DNA from: an uncultured Bacteroidota bacterium
GTDB taxonomy: Bacteria; Bacteroidota; Bacteroidia; UKL13-3
Direction: 5' to 3'
Assembly (NCBI GenBank): GCA_903910445.1
Contig: CAIVZR010000006.1
Span: 66,127-130,126, forward strand
Length of the DNA stretch: 64,000 nucleotides
A program made the position numbers and the translations under genes. This document shows, in pieces, positions 27,315-37,600 of this stretch. Positions within the stretch are counted from its first letter, which is position 1. Each line of letters starts with the position of its first letter. The notes beneath the pieces were generated by a model. It worked only from the letters and a program-made list of their open reading frames with translations, ran no database searches and was not told where the DNA came from.

Positions 27315-28340
27315 ATGCAAAACATTTTAGTCACTGGAGGTTTGGGATATATTGGCTCTCATACCGTTGTGGCCTTGCACGAGGCAGGATTTAACCCGAT
27401 AATCCTCGACAATAATAGTAATTCATCTCCCGAATTTCTTCAACGTATTGCAAAAATAATTGGACAAACTCCTACACATTATAATTTTGATGTATGCGAT
27501 AAAAATGCATTAAACAATTTATTTGCTAAAGAAAATATTTCAGGAGTCATTCACTTTGCTGCTTTCAAAGCCGTGGGAGATTCGGTAAATAACCCACTCT
27601 CCTACTATCGAAATAATGTAGATGGCCTCTTAAGCCTACTTGAAAGTATGCAGGAGAATAAAATTAAAAATGTTGTGTTCTCTTCTAGTTGTAGTGTATA
27701 CGGCGATGCTAAGGAGCAGCCTGTAAATGAGAATACTCCTACCGAAAAAGCACAATCGCCTTATGCTCATACCAAGCAAATTGGTGAAGATATTTTGAAT
27801 GCCGCTGCTGTTGCCAATAATCAATTGAAAGTAATTGCCTTAAGATATTTTAATCCCACGGGAGCGCATGCATCAGCGATTATTGGAGAAGCACCACTGG
27901 GAGTGCCTTCCAACCTCATTCCTTTTTTAACTCAAACAGCCGCGGGCATTCGCAAGCAACTTACTATTTATGGTAATGATTACGATACCCCCGATGGCAC
28001 TTGTATTCGCGATTATATACATGTTACCGATTTGGCCAATGCGCATGTCATTGCCATCAAACGCATGTTAGAAAATAAAAATTTAAGTGGATACGAACTG
28101 TTTAATATAGGCACAGGCAAAGGAAGCAGCGTATTAGAATGTGTAAATATCTTTGAAGAAGTAACGGGCGTAAAAGTTAATTATACCATCGGTGAAAGAA
28201 GGGTTGGAGATGTAGTTCAAGTATGGGCCGATACCCGCAAAGCCAATGAAGTGCTAGGTTGGAAATCGGAATGCGACCTAAAGATGATGCTTAAAAGTGC
28301 ATGGGATTGGCAATGTGCACTCCTTAATAATGAATCATAA
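27315..28340 (+). CDS. galE: UDP-glucose 4-epimerase
   Basis: The 341-residue extended SDR enzyme interconverts UDP-glucose and UDP-galactose. The NAD-binding GGLGYIGSH is at residues 8-16, the catalytic Ser is in FSSSCSVYG, and the YxxxK pair is YAHTK. The C-terminal substrate motifs RDYIHVTDLA and FNIGTGKGSSVLE are present. It is tightly linked to gtrA upstream and rfbB downstream in a sugar-nucleotide cluster. Confidence 0.93.
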   Translation: MQNILVTGGLGYIGSHTVVALHEAGFNPIILDNNSNSSPEFLQRIAKIIGQTPTHYNFDVCDKNALNNLFAKENISGVIHFAAFKAVGDSVNNPLSYYRNNVDGLLSLLESMQENKIKNVVFSSSCSVYGDAKEQPVNENTPTEKAQSPYAHTKQIGEDILNAAAVANNQLKVIALRYFNPTGAHASAIIGEAPLGVPSNLIPFLTQTAAGIRKQLTIYGNDYDTPDGTCIRDYIHVTDLANAHVIAIKRMLENKNLSGYELFNIGTGKGSSVLECVNIFEEVTGVKVNYTIGERRVGDVVQVWADTRKANEVLGWKSECDLKMMLKSAWDWQCALLNNES

Positions 28341-28375
28341 GTAAACAATTTATTTAAGTACATAAATATATTCAA

Positions 28376-29428
28376 ATGAAAATACTAATCACCGGCGGTG
28401 CCGGATTTATAGGAAGTCATGTGGTACGTTTATTTGTAAACCATTACCCACAATACAAGATTGTAAATTTAGATAAGCTTACCTATGCAGGTAATTTGAA
28501 AAACTTAACCGACATAGAAAATAAGCCAAACTATAAATTTATTAAGGGCGATATATGTGATGCCGAGTTCATTCAAAATTTATTCGCCACAGAAAATTTT
28601 CAGGCCGTGATTCACCTGGCTGCCGAAAGCCATGTAGATCGTAGCATTTCCAACCCCTTGGAATTTGTAATAACCAACGTGATGGGAACGGTGAACCTCT
28701 TGAATGCTGCCCGCTATCAATTTCAAAAAGAGGGCGCCACCTTCCAAAAGTTTTATCATGTAAGTACTGATGAAGTATATGGTTCACTCGGAAAAGATGG
28801 TATGTTCACCGAAACTACTGCATACGACCCACATAGCCCCTACTCCGCTTCGAAAGCATCGAGCGATCATTTTGTAAGGGCATATCACGATACCTACAAA
28901 TTGCCTGTGGTGATTAGTAATTGCAGTAACAATTATGGACCGTATCATTTCCCCGAGAAATTAATTCCACTCGCCATTCATAATATCAAGAACAATAAAC
29001 CCGTTCCTGTTTATGGTAAAGGGGAGAATATTCGCGATTGGCTTTTTGTTATCGATCATGCACGCGCCATCGATACCATCTTTCATAATGCACAAATTGG
29101 AAGTACGTATAATATCGGCGGACATAATGAATGGAAAAATATTGATGTTATCGAATTGCTATGCGATATCATGGACCAAAAATTGGGTCGTCCTCAAGGA
29201 ACATCACGTGCCTTAATTAGCTTCGTGAAAGACCGTGCAGGCCACGATTTGCGCTATGCTATTGACGCATCAAAACTACAGCGCGACCTTGGCTGGATGC
29301 CTTCCGTTCAATTTGCCGAAGGGCTAGAAAGCACGGTTGATTGGTACCTCAACAATGATGTTTGGTTGCAAGAAGTGACCTCTGGCAACTATCAAAATTA
29401 TTACGAAGAGCAATATCACAAGCGATAA
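28376..29428 (+). CDS. rfbB: dTDP-glucose 4,6-dehydratase
   Basis: The 350-residue extended SDR enzyme makes dTDP-4-keto-6-deoxyglucose, the rhamnose precursor. It shows GGAGFIGSHVVRLF, LAAESHVDRSI, STDEVYGSLG, the active-site YSASK and NCSNNYGPYHFPEKLIPL. Length and motifs are standard. The rfbACD genes are not in the window. It follows galE by 35 nt. Confidence 0.94.
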   Translation: MKILITGGAGFIGSHVVRLFVNHYPQYKIVNLDKLTYAGNLKNLTDIENKPNYKFIKGDICDAEFIQNLFATENFQAVIHLAAESHVDRSISNPLEFVITNVMGTVNLLNAARYQFQKEGATFQKFYHVSTDEVYGSLGKDGMFTETTAYDPHSPYSASKASSDHFVRAYHDTYKLPVVISNCSNNYGPYHFPEKLIPLAIHNIKNNKPVPVYGKGENIRDWLFVIDHARAIDTIFHNAQIGSTYNIGGHNEWKNIDVIELLCDIMDQKLGRPQGTSRALISFVKDRAGHDLRYAIDASKLQRDLGWMPSVQFAEGLESTVDWYLNNDVWLQEVTSGNYQNYYEEQYHKR

Positions 29429-29494
29429 AAAGCACTTACAATTACATCTCGTTATTTCAACTAAATTGCAACTTTAAATTATTTAATATTATAA

Positions 29495-30931
29495 ATGACC
29501 GTTATAAAACTCACACCCAAAGTATCTAATACTATTTGCACCGCAGCCATCGCTGCTAAAAATTCAAAATTTGATACGCTGAATTTAACTCCTGCAGAAA
29601 TAAAATATGTAGCTCAAAAAATTAAGGATGATGAGAAATCTATCATCATTAATCAATTAACACGCATTGTCTACATCAAAATAAAAGATGATAAAAAAAC
29701 AGGGTATGCTCTGGCCGAAAACCTTCGTGTAGAAGGCGCTAACATGGGAGGATTATTAAATAAACACAAATACAAAGAAGTACAAATTACTGATCTTACA
29801 GGTGATGATGCCAATGCATTATCGATGGCAGAGGGTATGGCTTTGGCCAATTATCAATTTCTAAAATATCGTAAAGAGGCAAAGAAAGAAACCAATAGCC
29901 TAACCAGTATTTTAGTCGCCGTTGATAAAAAACTTAACCAGGCAATTACCGAACTCAATCATGTGATTGAAGGAACTTGTGCAGCACGTACCCTTGTGAA
30001 TGAACCACAATCTTTCCTTACTGCTGAGCAATTCAGTAAAGAAATGCAGGCTTTGGGTAAGTCGGCTGGCTTTCGCGTAGAAGTGCTTAATAAGGCGAAA
30101 ATTAAAGCGTTGAAGATGGGAGGCCTCCTTGCCGTAAATATGGGCAGCCAGTTGCCACCTACATTTAACGTACTCGAATACAAGCCCAAAAATGCGAAGA
30201 ACAAAAACCCTTATGTGCTGGTAGGTAAAGGCGTGGTGTATGATACCGGTGGTTTGAGTTTGAAGCCAACTGCCAATAGCATGGACTACATGAAATGTGA
30301 TATGGGTGGTGGTGCTGCAGTAGTAGGAACTATGGTGGCGATTGCCAAAAGCAAATTACCAATTTATGTTGTAGGATTAATTCCAGCAACCGATAACCGC
30401 CCAGGCGAAAATGCTTATTGCCCTGGTGATGTATTGAATATGATGGACGGACAAACGGTAGAAATGCTGAATGCCGATGCAGAAGGCCGATTGATATTGG
30501 CGGATGCTTTACATTATGCGAAACGATACAAACCAGAATTGACCATTGACCTTGCAACACTTACTGGCGCAGCCGCAGCTGCTATTGGTGGATACGGTAT
30601 TGTAGCCATGGGTAATGCTGATGAGAAAATAAAAAACAAATTAAAAGATAGTGGTAATCAAGTGTACGAGCGCCTGGTAGAATTTCCGATGTGGGATGAA
30701 TATGGTGAATTATTGAAATCGGATATTGCGGATATGAAAAATATCGGAGGACCTGTTGCTGGGATGATTACTGCAGGAAAATTCTTAGAGAAATTCACCG
30801 ATTACCCTTGGATGCATTTCGATATCGCGGGCCCTGCCTTTACACACAAAACCGATAAATATCGCGGTAATGGTGGTACTGGAGTTGGAGTGCGATTGCT
30901 TACCGATTTCTTAAAAGGATTGGCAAAATAA
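29495..30931 (+). CDS. pepA: Leucyl aminopeptidase (M17)
   Basis: The 478-residue protein has an N-terminal macro-like domain (about 1-170) and the C-terminal catalytic domain of M17 peptidases. Metal and active-site motifs are GKGVVYDTGGLSLKP, MKCDMGGGAAVVG and the family signature NADAEGRL. It is a cytosolic two-metal hexameric exopeptidase that releases N-terminal residues. A strong terminator follows. Confidence 0.93.
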   Translation: MTVIKLTPKVSNTICTAAIAAKNSKFDTLNLTPAEIKYVAQKIKDDEKSIIINQLTRIVYIKIKDDKKTGYALAENLRVEGANMGGLLNKHKYKEVQITDLTGDDANALSMAEGMALANYQFLKYRKEAKKETNSLTSILVAVDKKLNQAITELNHVIEGTCAARTLVNEPQSFLTAEQFSKEMQALGKSAGFRVEVLNKAKIKALKMGGLLAVNMGSQLPPTFNVLEYKPKNAKNKNPYVLVGKGVVYDTGGLSLKPTANSMDYMKCDMGGGAAVVGTMVAIAKSKLPIYVVGLIPATDNRPGENAYCPGDVLNMMDGQTVEMLNADAEGRLILADALHYAKRYKPELTIDLATLTGAAAAAIGGYGIVAMGNADEKIKNKLKDSGNQVYERLVEFPMWDEYGELLKSDIADMKNIGGPVAGMITAGKFLEKFTDYPWMHFDIAGPAFTHKTDKYRGNGGTGVGVRLLTDFLKGLAK

Positions 30932-30949
30932 AAAATCAATATTAAAGAA

Positions 30950-30981
30950 AAACCCGGTGGAGATTCCATCGGGTTTTTTTG
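30950..30981 (+). terminator. Rho-independent terminator after pepA
   Basis: A 12-bp stem (30950-30961 with 30965-30976, one G-T pair) is capped by a 3-nt loop and followed by a T run. It lies between the convergent pepA and ricT genes. Confidence 0.85.
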
Positions 30982-31051
30982 TTTTCACTTAATTTGATAA
31001 TTAAAAAGCAGGTATTGTCAAATGCTAACTTCCTTCACCTTTTCAAATTTC

Positions 31052-32554
31052 CTACTCCTTATTATCTCCACCATCCTCCTTCTTTGGGGGGCGTTGGTTT
31101 TGCGGAGGGCGGTTGTCCTTCGGTTTACCAGTATTGGGGTTATTATTGTTTTGCGGAGGGCGCTGATTTGGATTCGGGTTTTGTGGCGGACGCTGATTCG
31201 GGTTATTATTATTCTGCGGTGGGCGCTGATTCGGATTCGCGTTTTGTGGCGGACGTTGATTTGGATTCGGCTTCTGCGCGTTCGGATTATTATTATTTTG
31301 CGGTGGGCGTTGATTCGGCTTCTGCGCGTTCGGATTATTATTATTCTGAGGAGGGCGTTGGTTACCTTGTGGTGCATTTGGATTGGGCTTGCGCTGCTCG
31401 TTGCCTCTGCGGTTATTCGTATTCGATTTCCCTTTCTTATTGAAACGATTTAAATCTCCATCCAATTCTATATTCTCTGTTTCTGCTGCTTCATCTACTG
31501 CTTTTTCAAGAACCACTTCCTTCGAGGCAAATCCATCAGGATCGGCTGGTTTGGTGCCTTGTGTATTTAATGCCATCACCTCTTTTACATTGCTCAAAGT
31601 GAATTTAAGCCATGCCGGACTCGCAATATCTTCCGAGTTCTTAGGCTCGGCCACAAACCACATGGTGCGTTTCAGGATATCCGTTTTCACCCATCTCAAG
31701 GTCACCGATTCAAAACGTAAGCGAATGCGTTCGCTCGATGTTTCAGGGAATTCGCTCAAAGCTTCGGAGTAGGTATCTAATTCATAATTCAAGCAACATT
31801 TCATCTTGCCACATTGTCCGGCAAGCTTCAATGGATTGATTGATAAGTTTTGATAACGGGCAGCATTCACACTTACCAGTTTAAAATCGGTAAGCCAAGT
31901 GCTACAGCACAATTCTCTGCCACAGCTACCAATACCACCTAGGCGAGCTGCCTCTTGGCGGTAACCTATCTGACGCATTTCGATACGAATACGAAATTCA
32001 TCGGCATAGGCCTTAATGAGTGCACGAAAATCCACGCGATCTTCGGCAGTATAAAAGAAAACGGCTTTGCTATTATCGCCCTGAAACTCGATATCACTGA
32101 GTTTCATTTTGAGCCCTTGCTCCAAAGCAATGGTACGAGCACGTTGTAAAACGAATACTTCGCGACCTTTGGCTTCTTCATATTTTTTCAAATCGCCCTC
32201 ATTGGCCTTGCGATAAATTTTTTTAATCTCCTCGCTATCTTCCTTGATAAAATATTTCTTGAGTTGTAAACGTACCAGATCTCCAGTAAGCGATACCATG
32301 CCTACATCATGACCCCCAGTACCCGTTTCGACCACCACATTATCACCAATGATGAGCTCGATATTATTGACGTTACGGTAAAAAAGCTTTCTACTGCCTT
32401 TAAAGCGCACTTCAACAATATTGAGCTGCTTATATCCTGGTGGCATTTCCATATTGCCTAACCAGTCGTAAACGTTTAATTTATTGCATCCCGAGGTGCC
32501 GCAGGTACTACAACCTGTAAATTTATCTTTTTTCTTTTCTGTTGCTACTTCCAT
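31052..32554 (-). CDS. ricT: RicT/PSP1 family protein with Asn/Pro repeat tail
   Basis: The start is placed at ATG 32554 (MEVATEKKKDKFTGC), giving 500 residues; 32581 adds nine. The PSP1 region (about 40-260) has the cysteine motifs of RicT/YaaT, CGRELCCSTW and CGKMKCCLNYE, which hold an iron-sulfur cluster in the B. subtilis Ric complex. An extra N-terminal CSTCGTSGC is present. The last ~110 residues are a repetitive tail built of NQRPPQN units. RicT acts in RNA maturation and development in Firmicutes; its Bacteroidota role is not established. holB lies directly upstream, as in B. subtilis. Confidence 0.85.
   Translation of the reverse strand: MEVATEKKKDKFTGCSTCGTSGCNKLNVYDWLGNMEMPPGYKQLNIVEVRFKGSRKLFYRNVNNIELIIGDNVVVETGTGGHDVGMVSLTGDLVRLQLKKYFIKEDSEEIKKIYRKANEGDLKKYEEAKGREVFVLQRARTIALEQGLKMKLSDIEFQGDNSKAVFFYTAEDRVDFRALIKAYADEFRIRIEMRQIGYRQEAARLGGIGSCGRELCCSTWLTDFKLVSVNAARYQNLSINPLKLAGQCGKMKCCLNYELDTYSEALSEFPETSSERIRLRFESVTLRWVKTDILKRTMWFVAEPKNSEDIASPAWLKFTLSNVKEVMALNTQGTKPADPDGFASKEVVLEKAVDEAAETENIELDGDLNRFNKKGKSNTNNRRGNEQRKPNPNAPQGNQRPPQNNNNPNAQKPNQRPPQNNNNPNAQKPNPNQRPPQNANPNQRPPQNNNNPNQRPPQNPNPNQRPPQNNNNPNTGKPKDNRPPQNQRPPKKEDGGDNKE
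31075..31375 (-). repeat. Tandem repeat encoding the NQRPPQN tail of RicT
   Basis: About eight copies of an RPPQ-centred unit are spaced by Asn/Pro/Ala-rich linkers with periods of about 30-48 bp. Antisense reading frames over this stretch are long only because of the biased composition. Confidence 0.8.
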
Positions 32555-32659
32555 GATTTGAAAATACAAGATATCCTGCATTGGTTTTTTTTTACCCCAA
32601 TAACAAGAGCTTGCTATTTATTCGTTTCGTTTTCCCCCGATTGGAAAACCTGATGAAGA

Positions 32660-33772
32660 TCAGGCCGCCGGTATCTTAAAAAGTTTCTCTACTTGCAAAG
32701 ATAGGTTTAATAATGTAATCTTTGGATTGGCATTTCGCTCAATATGATAGATGGCATCATTGAACTCAGAAGCAAAGCTGTACATGTTTTTAGGGTGAAT
32801 AAATCGGGCAAACTTGCTGATGAATTCCTTATCGGAGGTATTGGCTATCAAACTTTCATACACTCCATTATTATAAAGCATGCAAGCTCTCATTACATAC
32901 AATCCATAGCTAAGCAGGTTCTTAAGTTGTATTCTACCCATGCTATTCATTTCTTCTATCTGCCCCATCACTACACCCATCTGGCCTTTTACACAGGCCA
33001 GCATCCAATCGCGAAATACCTCGTGAAAATTATTTTCTACTTCGCCCATCAGTGATACCGCCGTATTAAAGTTGCCATCAGCAATTTTAGCAATGGTGGC
33101 AGCCTGCACTTCGGGCAACTGATATCGGGTAATGAGTCCTTCGGTAATTTCTTCTTCGCTGAGTATTCCAAGCTGCACTATTTGTGTACGACTTTGAATA
33201 GTACTTAAAATACGGTCACGATTTTCGGTTACAAACAATAAGATCGTATCGTCCGTGGGTTCTTCGATGAGCTTTAGCAATACGTTTCCATCTTTACCTA
33301 AATACTCGGGCAACCACATGATAAGCACCTTGTAAGGTCCTTCAAACATTTTCAATGAGAGCTTCCGAATAATCTCATGGGTTTCGGCGGCGGTGATATT
33401 TGCTTGTTTGTTTTCGGTGCCGATGCGCTGCACCCATTGTAGTGCATTGAGATAAGGGTTCTCAAAAAACGCTGCACGCCAGTCTTCAATAAAAGTGGTA
33501 CTTAATATTTGTGCTCCAATCGCAGGATATGAAAAGTGTAAATCGGGATGAATGAGCTTCTGATATTTATTACAACTATTGCAAGTACCACAACTGTCTT
33601 GGTCGCCAGGATTCTCGCAATTTAGATATTGGGCATAGGCAACCGCCAGTGCAAGTCCACCCGAACCTTCACCGCCACAAAACAATTGTGCATGGCTCAC
33701 TCGCTGGCTCTTGACTCCCTGTATTAAATTCTTCTTGATGATTTCTTGTCCGACAACCTCTTTAAACTGCAT
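32660..33772 (-). CDS. holB: DNA polymerase III delta' subunit
   Basis: The 370-residue protein is a clamp-loader AAA+ subunit. The P-loop position reads GEGSGGLALA and lacks the Lys-Thr needed for ATP binding, as expected for delta'. A zinc module with four cysteines (CENPGDQDSCGTCNSC) follows. The acidic box is replaced by LIMWLPEYLG, and the sensor region is LSTIQSRTQIV. It works with DnaX (encoded at 42189) to load the sliding clamp. It is followed by ricT. Confidence 0.88.
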   Translation of the reverse strand: MQFKEVVGQEIIKKNLIQGVKSQRVSHAQLFCGGEGSGGLALAVAYAQYLNCENPGDQDSCGTCNSCNKYQKLIHPDLHFSYPAIGAQILSTTFIEDWRAAFFENPYLNALQWVQRIGTENKQANITAAETHEIIRKLSLKMFEGPYKVLIMWLPEYLGKDGNVLLKLIEEPTDDTILLFVTENRDRILSTIQSRTQIVQLGILSEEEITEGLITRYQLPEVQAATIAKIADGNFNTAVSLMGEVENNFHEVFRDWMLACVKGQMGVVMGQIEEMNSMGRIQLKNLLSYGLYVMRACMLYNNGVYESLIANTSDKEFISKFARFIHPKNMYSFASEFNDAIYHIERNANPKITLLNLSLQVEKLFKIPAA

Positions 33773-33831
33773 AAGAATGACTGAATAAATACTGATTTAT
33801 TTTCTTCGTAAATTACGGTAGTTTATAACGT

Positions 33832-33867
33832 AAAAAAAAATAGCCTCAGAAGAATCTTCTGAGGCTA
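33832..33867 (-). terminator. Rho-independent terminator of the HU gene
   Basis: A long perfect inverted repeat TAGCCTCAGA/TCTGAGGCTA (33841-33850 with 33858-33867) is followed on the minus strand by nine T. It lies 22 nt after the HU stop and separates HU from holB. Confidence 0.9.
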
Positions 33868-33889
33868 TTCGATAAACAGGTAAAATGAA

Positions 33890-34165
33890 TTACTTGTTAA
33901 CGGCTGTTGCCAAATCGGCGCCTGCTTTAAATTTAGCTACTTTTTTAGCTTTGATTTGAATGGCTTTTCCAGTTTGTGGGTTTCTGCCTTTACGAGCAGC
34001 ACGTTTAGAAATTGAGAAGGTACCGAAACCTACTAAAGTGATTTTATCACCTTTCTTTAAAGTTTTAGTAGCTACTTTGGTAAATGCATCTAATGCCTTA
34101 CCAGAATCAGCTTTAGTCATTCCTGACTCAGCTGCGATTGCGTCGATGAATTCTGACTTGTTCAT
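33890..34165 (-). CDS. hup: HU family DNA-binding protein
   Basis: The 91-residue protein is the usual HU size and bends DNA as a dimer in the nucleoid. The helical N-half (MNKSEFIDAIAAESGMTKAD), the VGFGTFSISKRAARKGRNPQTG arm motif with the intercalating proline, and the basic C-terminus are all present. It is a single gene with a strong terminator. Confidence 0.95.
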   Translation of the reverse strand: MNKSEFIDAIAAESGMTKADSGKALDAFTKVATKTLKKGDKITLVGFGTFSISKRAARKGRNPQTGKAIQIKAKKVAKFKAGADLATAVNK

Positions 34166-34638
34166 TTGAAATAATAGAGTTTAAAAGAGTTGATTATAAA
34201 TTATAATGCAATTCTACATTAAAAAATGTTACGTAGCAAGTGTTTTAGAGATTTTCTAAAAAATAAATCCCTTTTTTATTGGTTTACACCCCCTTTACAG
34301 GGGCTGAAAGCATGGATAGTAGCCTCCTTGGGGTAAATTGCATTCACATTATACAATTGGAAGCAACTCGCTACAATCCTTTGTAATTAAGCATTACAAC
34401 AGTTTTCATGAAACGCCAGAATAGTTTTTCTATTTAAAAAATAGGGTGCGTGCCAAAAAAATAAACTCCCTGAAAAAAAAGTAAAAAAATTGCTTTTGCA
34501 TCCATTTAGCCTAAAAATTGAATCAAAACTTATTCACCGGAACGCTCCATTTGTCAACACTTACAAGGGTTTTAGGAAAATATTTGCCATACTTTTTGAG
34601 TCAAAATCAAGGATATGTGATTTTCAATTTCGTAAATT
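34166..34638. other. Intergenic region of about 470 bp
   Basis: It holds the unseen HU promoter and the 3' flank of the type IX gene on the right. A CCCC-TTTACA-GGGG hairpin (34290-34303) is present without a T run. Several A-rich stretches are seen, but no gene or RNA is recognisable. Confidence 0.4.
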
Positions 34639-37600
34639 TTATTCCTTGATCCATTTCTTCACTTCAGTTTCTACTTTTATAAAATAGATTCCTGCTGGTA
34701 ATGAATGAATATCAATGAGGGTACTATTGCTAGTTAACTCGCCACGTAATACTTGCTGACCAAAAATATTATCAATTTCGTAGTAATATTGATTTTGATA
34801 ACCATTCACCGTAATCGCATCCTTCGCCGGGTTGGGATGAATGTTTAAAGTGCTATTAATTACATTTTGATTATCGATTCCAACATGGGTGACTGTGATG
34901 GTAATTTGTGCAGAGTCGGTACATCCATAAATGTTCTTGCCAATAACTTTATAGGTATTCGTTAGCATTGGATTCACCTCAATGGAGTCGCCCCAGTTTT
35001 GTGCAATGCTATTGCCATACCATACAAAGCCACTGCCATTGCCTGCTTTAAGAATCGTGCTTTGATTTTTGTTGATGGTTTGATCTTTTGCCGTAATGGT
35101 GATTCTGCTTTGGGGGAATACATGAATGGTAATTGAATCTCGATACACCTCAGTGCAGATTGCATTAGAGGTAATTTCAAGGTATACTTTTGTTGTAGTA
35201 TCAAAAGTATAAACTGGGTTAGGTAAGGTACTACAACTCTTACCTACAGGGCACCACGAATAATTATACGTATTACCACCAGAAAGTATTGCTTTAAAAG
35301 TATAGGGTGTATTAAAGCAAATGGTGGTGTCGCGAGTAGTTTGTACTGTCAATGTTTTGGGTAAAAAATTCACATGCACAGTATCATACAAGGTATTATA
35401 ACAAGCATCTGAAGAAACAGATTTTAAAATGTAGCTGCTTGCTTTCGTTGGTATAATCTGCAAAGTATCCTTGGTACTTATTAGGGAATTGTTCTCATAC
35501 CATGAATATTGAATTGGTAAGGTTCCACTAAGCACTTGAGGAATGATTTGAGTCATCGAACCCTCACAAAAAGAAGTATCACTTAGTGTTTGCATTAACA
35601 AACGAGAGGTATCTGCAATGACCATTACTGTATCATACGCTACACTATGGCAACTATCACTCGATATAACCCTTACCTGATACTGCTGAGAATTATTTAC
35701 AATGATAGTAATACTCGATAGACTATCTATAAGCACCCCGTTCGAATACCATTGATAATGATAGGGCGATTTGCCATTTTTGATGTTTGGAGTAAAACTT
35801 ACCGACGCACCTTTACATACTATTGTATCCTTCATTGAATTCAATGAAATGCTATTGGTATCAACAAATACATTGAAAGTGTCCCTTAAATTAACGAAGC
35901 AATTGCCTTTCGACTGAACTTCAAATACATAAACTCCGGATACTTGCGGACGGTGAACCAGTGTTTTTGATGCATTAATGATTACTCCATTAAAATACCA
36001 GCGATAGAATGATTGTATTTGACTACCTATAATTATTGGTGTAATAGTAATTTGTGTGCCTCTACAAATTCTTTTGTCACTAATTGGTTGAACAACAAGG
36101 GAACTTGTATCTACCAATATATTAACCGTATCCTTGTTTGTATATGCACATGAATCACCCGATACTACAACCACCCGATAGCTTGTATTTATCACTGGTG
36201 AAACAGTAATCGTTTGTGTGGTATCAGTGAGCACTCCATTCGCATACCATTTATAAGTAAAAGGAGCCGAACCCGTGATTGAAGTGGTTGATATTGAAAT
36301 AGCATTCCCTATACATATGGTGGAATCGTTAGTAGAAATGAGCTCAAGTGGGGTAGCACAATACACATCAATCGTATCAAATTTTTCGGCAAAGCAACTG
36401 GTATTATTATACATCTTACTTCTAATAATATACTTACCATACCTTGTGAAATTGTAATACGCTATTTGTGAAACAGCGAATACCTGATTGGGCAATCCAG
36501 CACCTATGAGTTTTGGAACATACCATTCATAGCTCACATTGGTGAAGGTGCCAGTAGGTGTTGCTTCAAATTTCCATTGATTGCCGCTTAAATGAGTAAT
36601 GGTTGTGGAATAATTTGGAGAAGGCTTCACAATGATGCTAAAAGCCCTAGAATTGACCCCTTTTAAGGGGCAATGATTATCTTTCACGATTGCATCAAAA
36701 TAGTAGGGAAGGGTGCTTATTTGAGAATCACTGGGGGTCCAGCAGAAGGTGCCAATAGCATGTTTAACAGTATCTACTACATTCCAGGTAGAACCGGGTA
36801 TGGCAATTAAAGCATTTGATAAAAGTTGTGTAGTGTCAGTAAGATCTTGATCAGTCGTATTAATCGTGATACAGAGTTGCTTACCTGCACAAGCTTCATA
36901 AGCAAATGGACCCAAAATGGAAGGCAATTTATTATTGCAACTTTGATATGTAATAAATTGAATTTCCCTGGAGGTTCTTCCAATGATTTTAGAAACGCCA
37001 TTAATTTTCCTCCATTCTATTGCTTCAATTTTAATGACAGAAATTTGTACCTGCATAGAACGAAAAAGTAAGTCTCCATTTGTGGGGTTAAGATTAAAGC
37101 CTGTTGGGGGGAAGGTATTCGGATTCGGGTTATTTCCCCCCAAACAAGTAATAGGGTAAGCATAACTCCAAGGCGATGTATAGCTGCCAGTAACTAATGG
37201 AGCTAAGCGATACGAAATGGAATCGTTTTCGGTATCAATAGCACCATTATTATATACCACATCTTGTGAAGTACATTTAGTAACCAAGGGGTCATTAGTA
37301 AAAATTGGGCTATTATTCTGTATACAGCGATTCATCCAGGCATCATTCGTGAAAACTGAATCTGCAGCACCAGTAGTAATATTTGAATGTCTACAACAAA
37401 ACTGCCAGCGAATTTTATACCAGCAACAGTTGGCGTATTGTCCACCCAAGTATATTTTATATCTCCAACTTACCTTTACGTATCCTACGGGAACTGCGGC
37501 GGAAGAGTTGCCATTTCCTCCTGAAATAACACAAGGGGATTGTTGCGTTTTGCAAACTGGAGTCAGGTCGATATAAGTTGAATCCAGGGGAGCGCCCATA

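Noticed and set aside
31075-31375. CRISPR-like regular repeats.
   Set aside because: The units are contiguous, of variable length, in frame within a gene, and there are no unique spacers or cas genes.
31018-31453. Long plus- and minus-strand frames over the ricT tail (rich in Arg/Ile or Leu/Trp).
   Set aside because: They are shadows produced by the Asn/Pro repeat composition and have no recognisable content or promoter.
34290-34303. CCCC-TTTACA-GGGG hairpin as a terminator or small RNA.
   Set aside because: The stem is only 4 bp and no T run follows on either strand.
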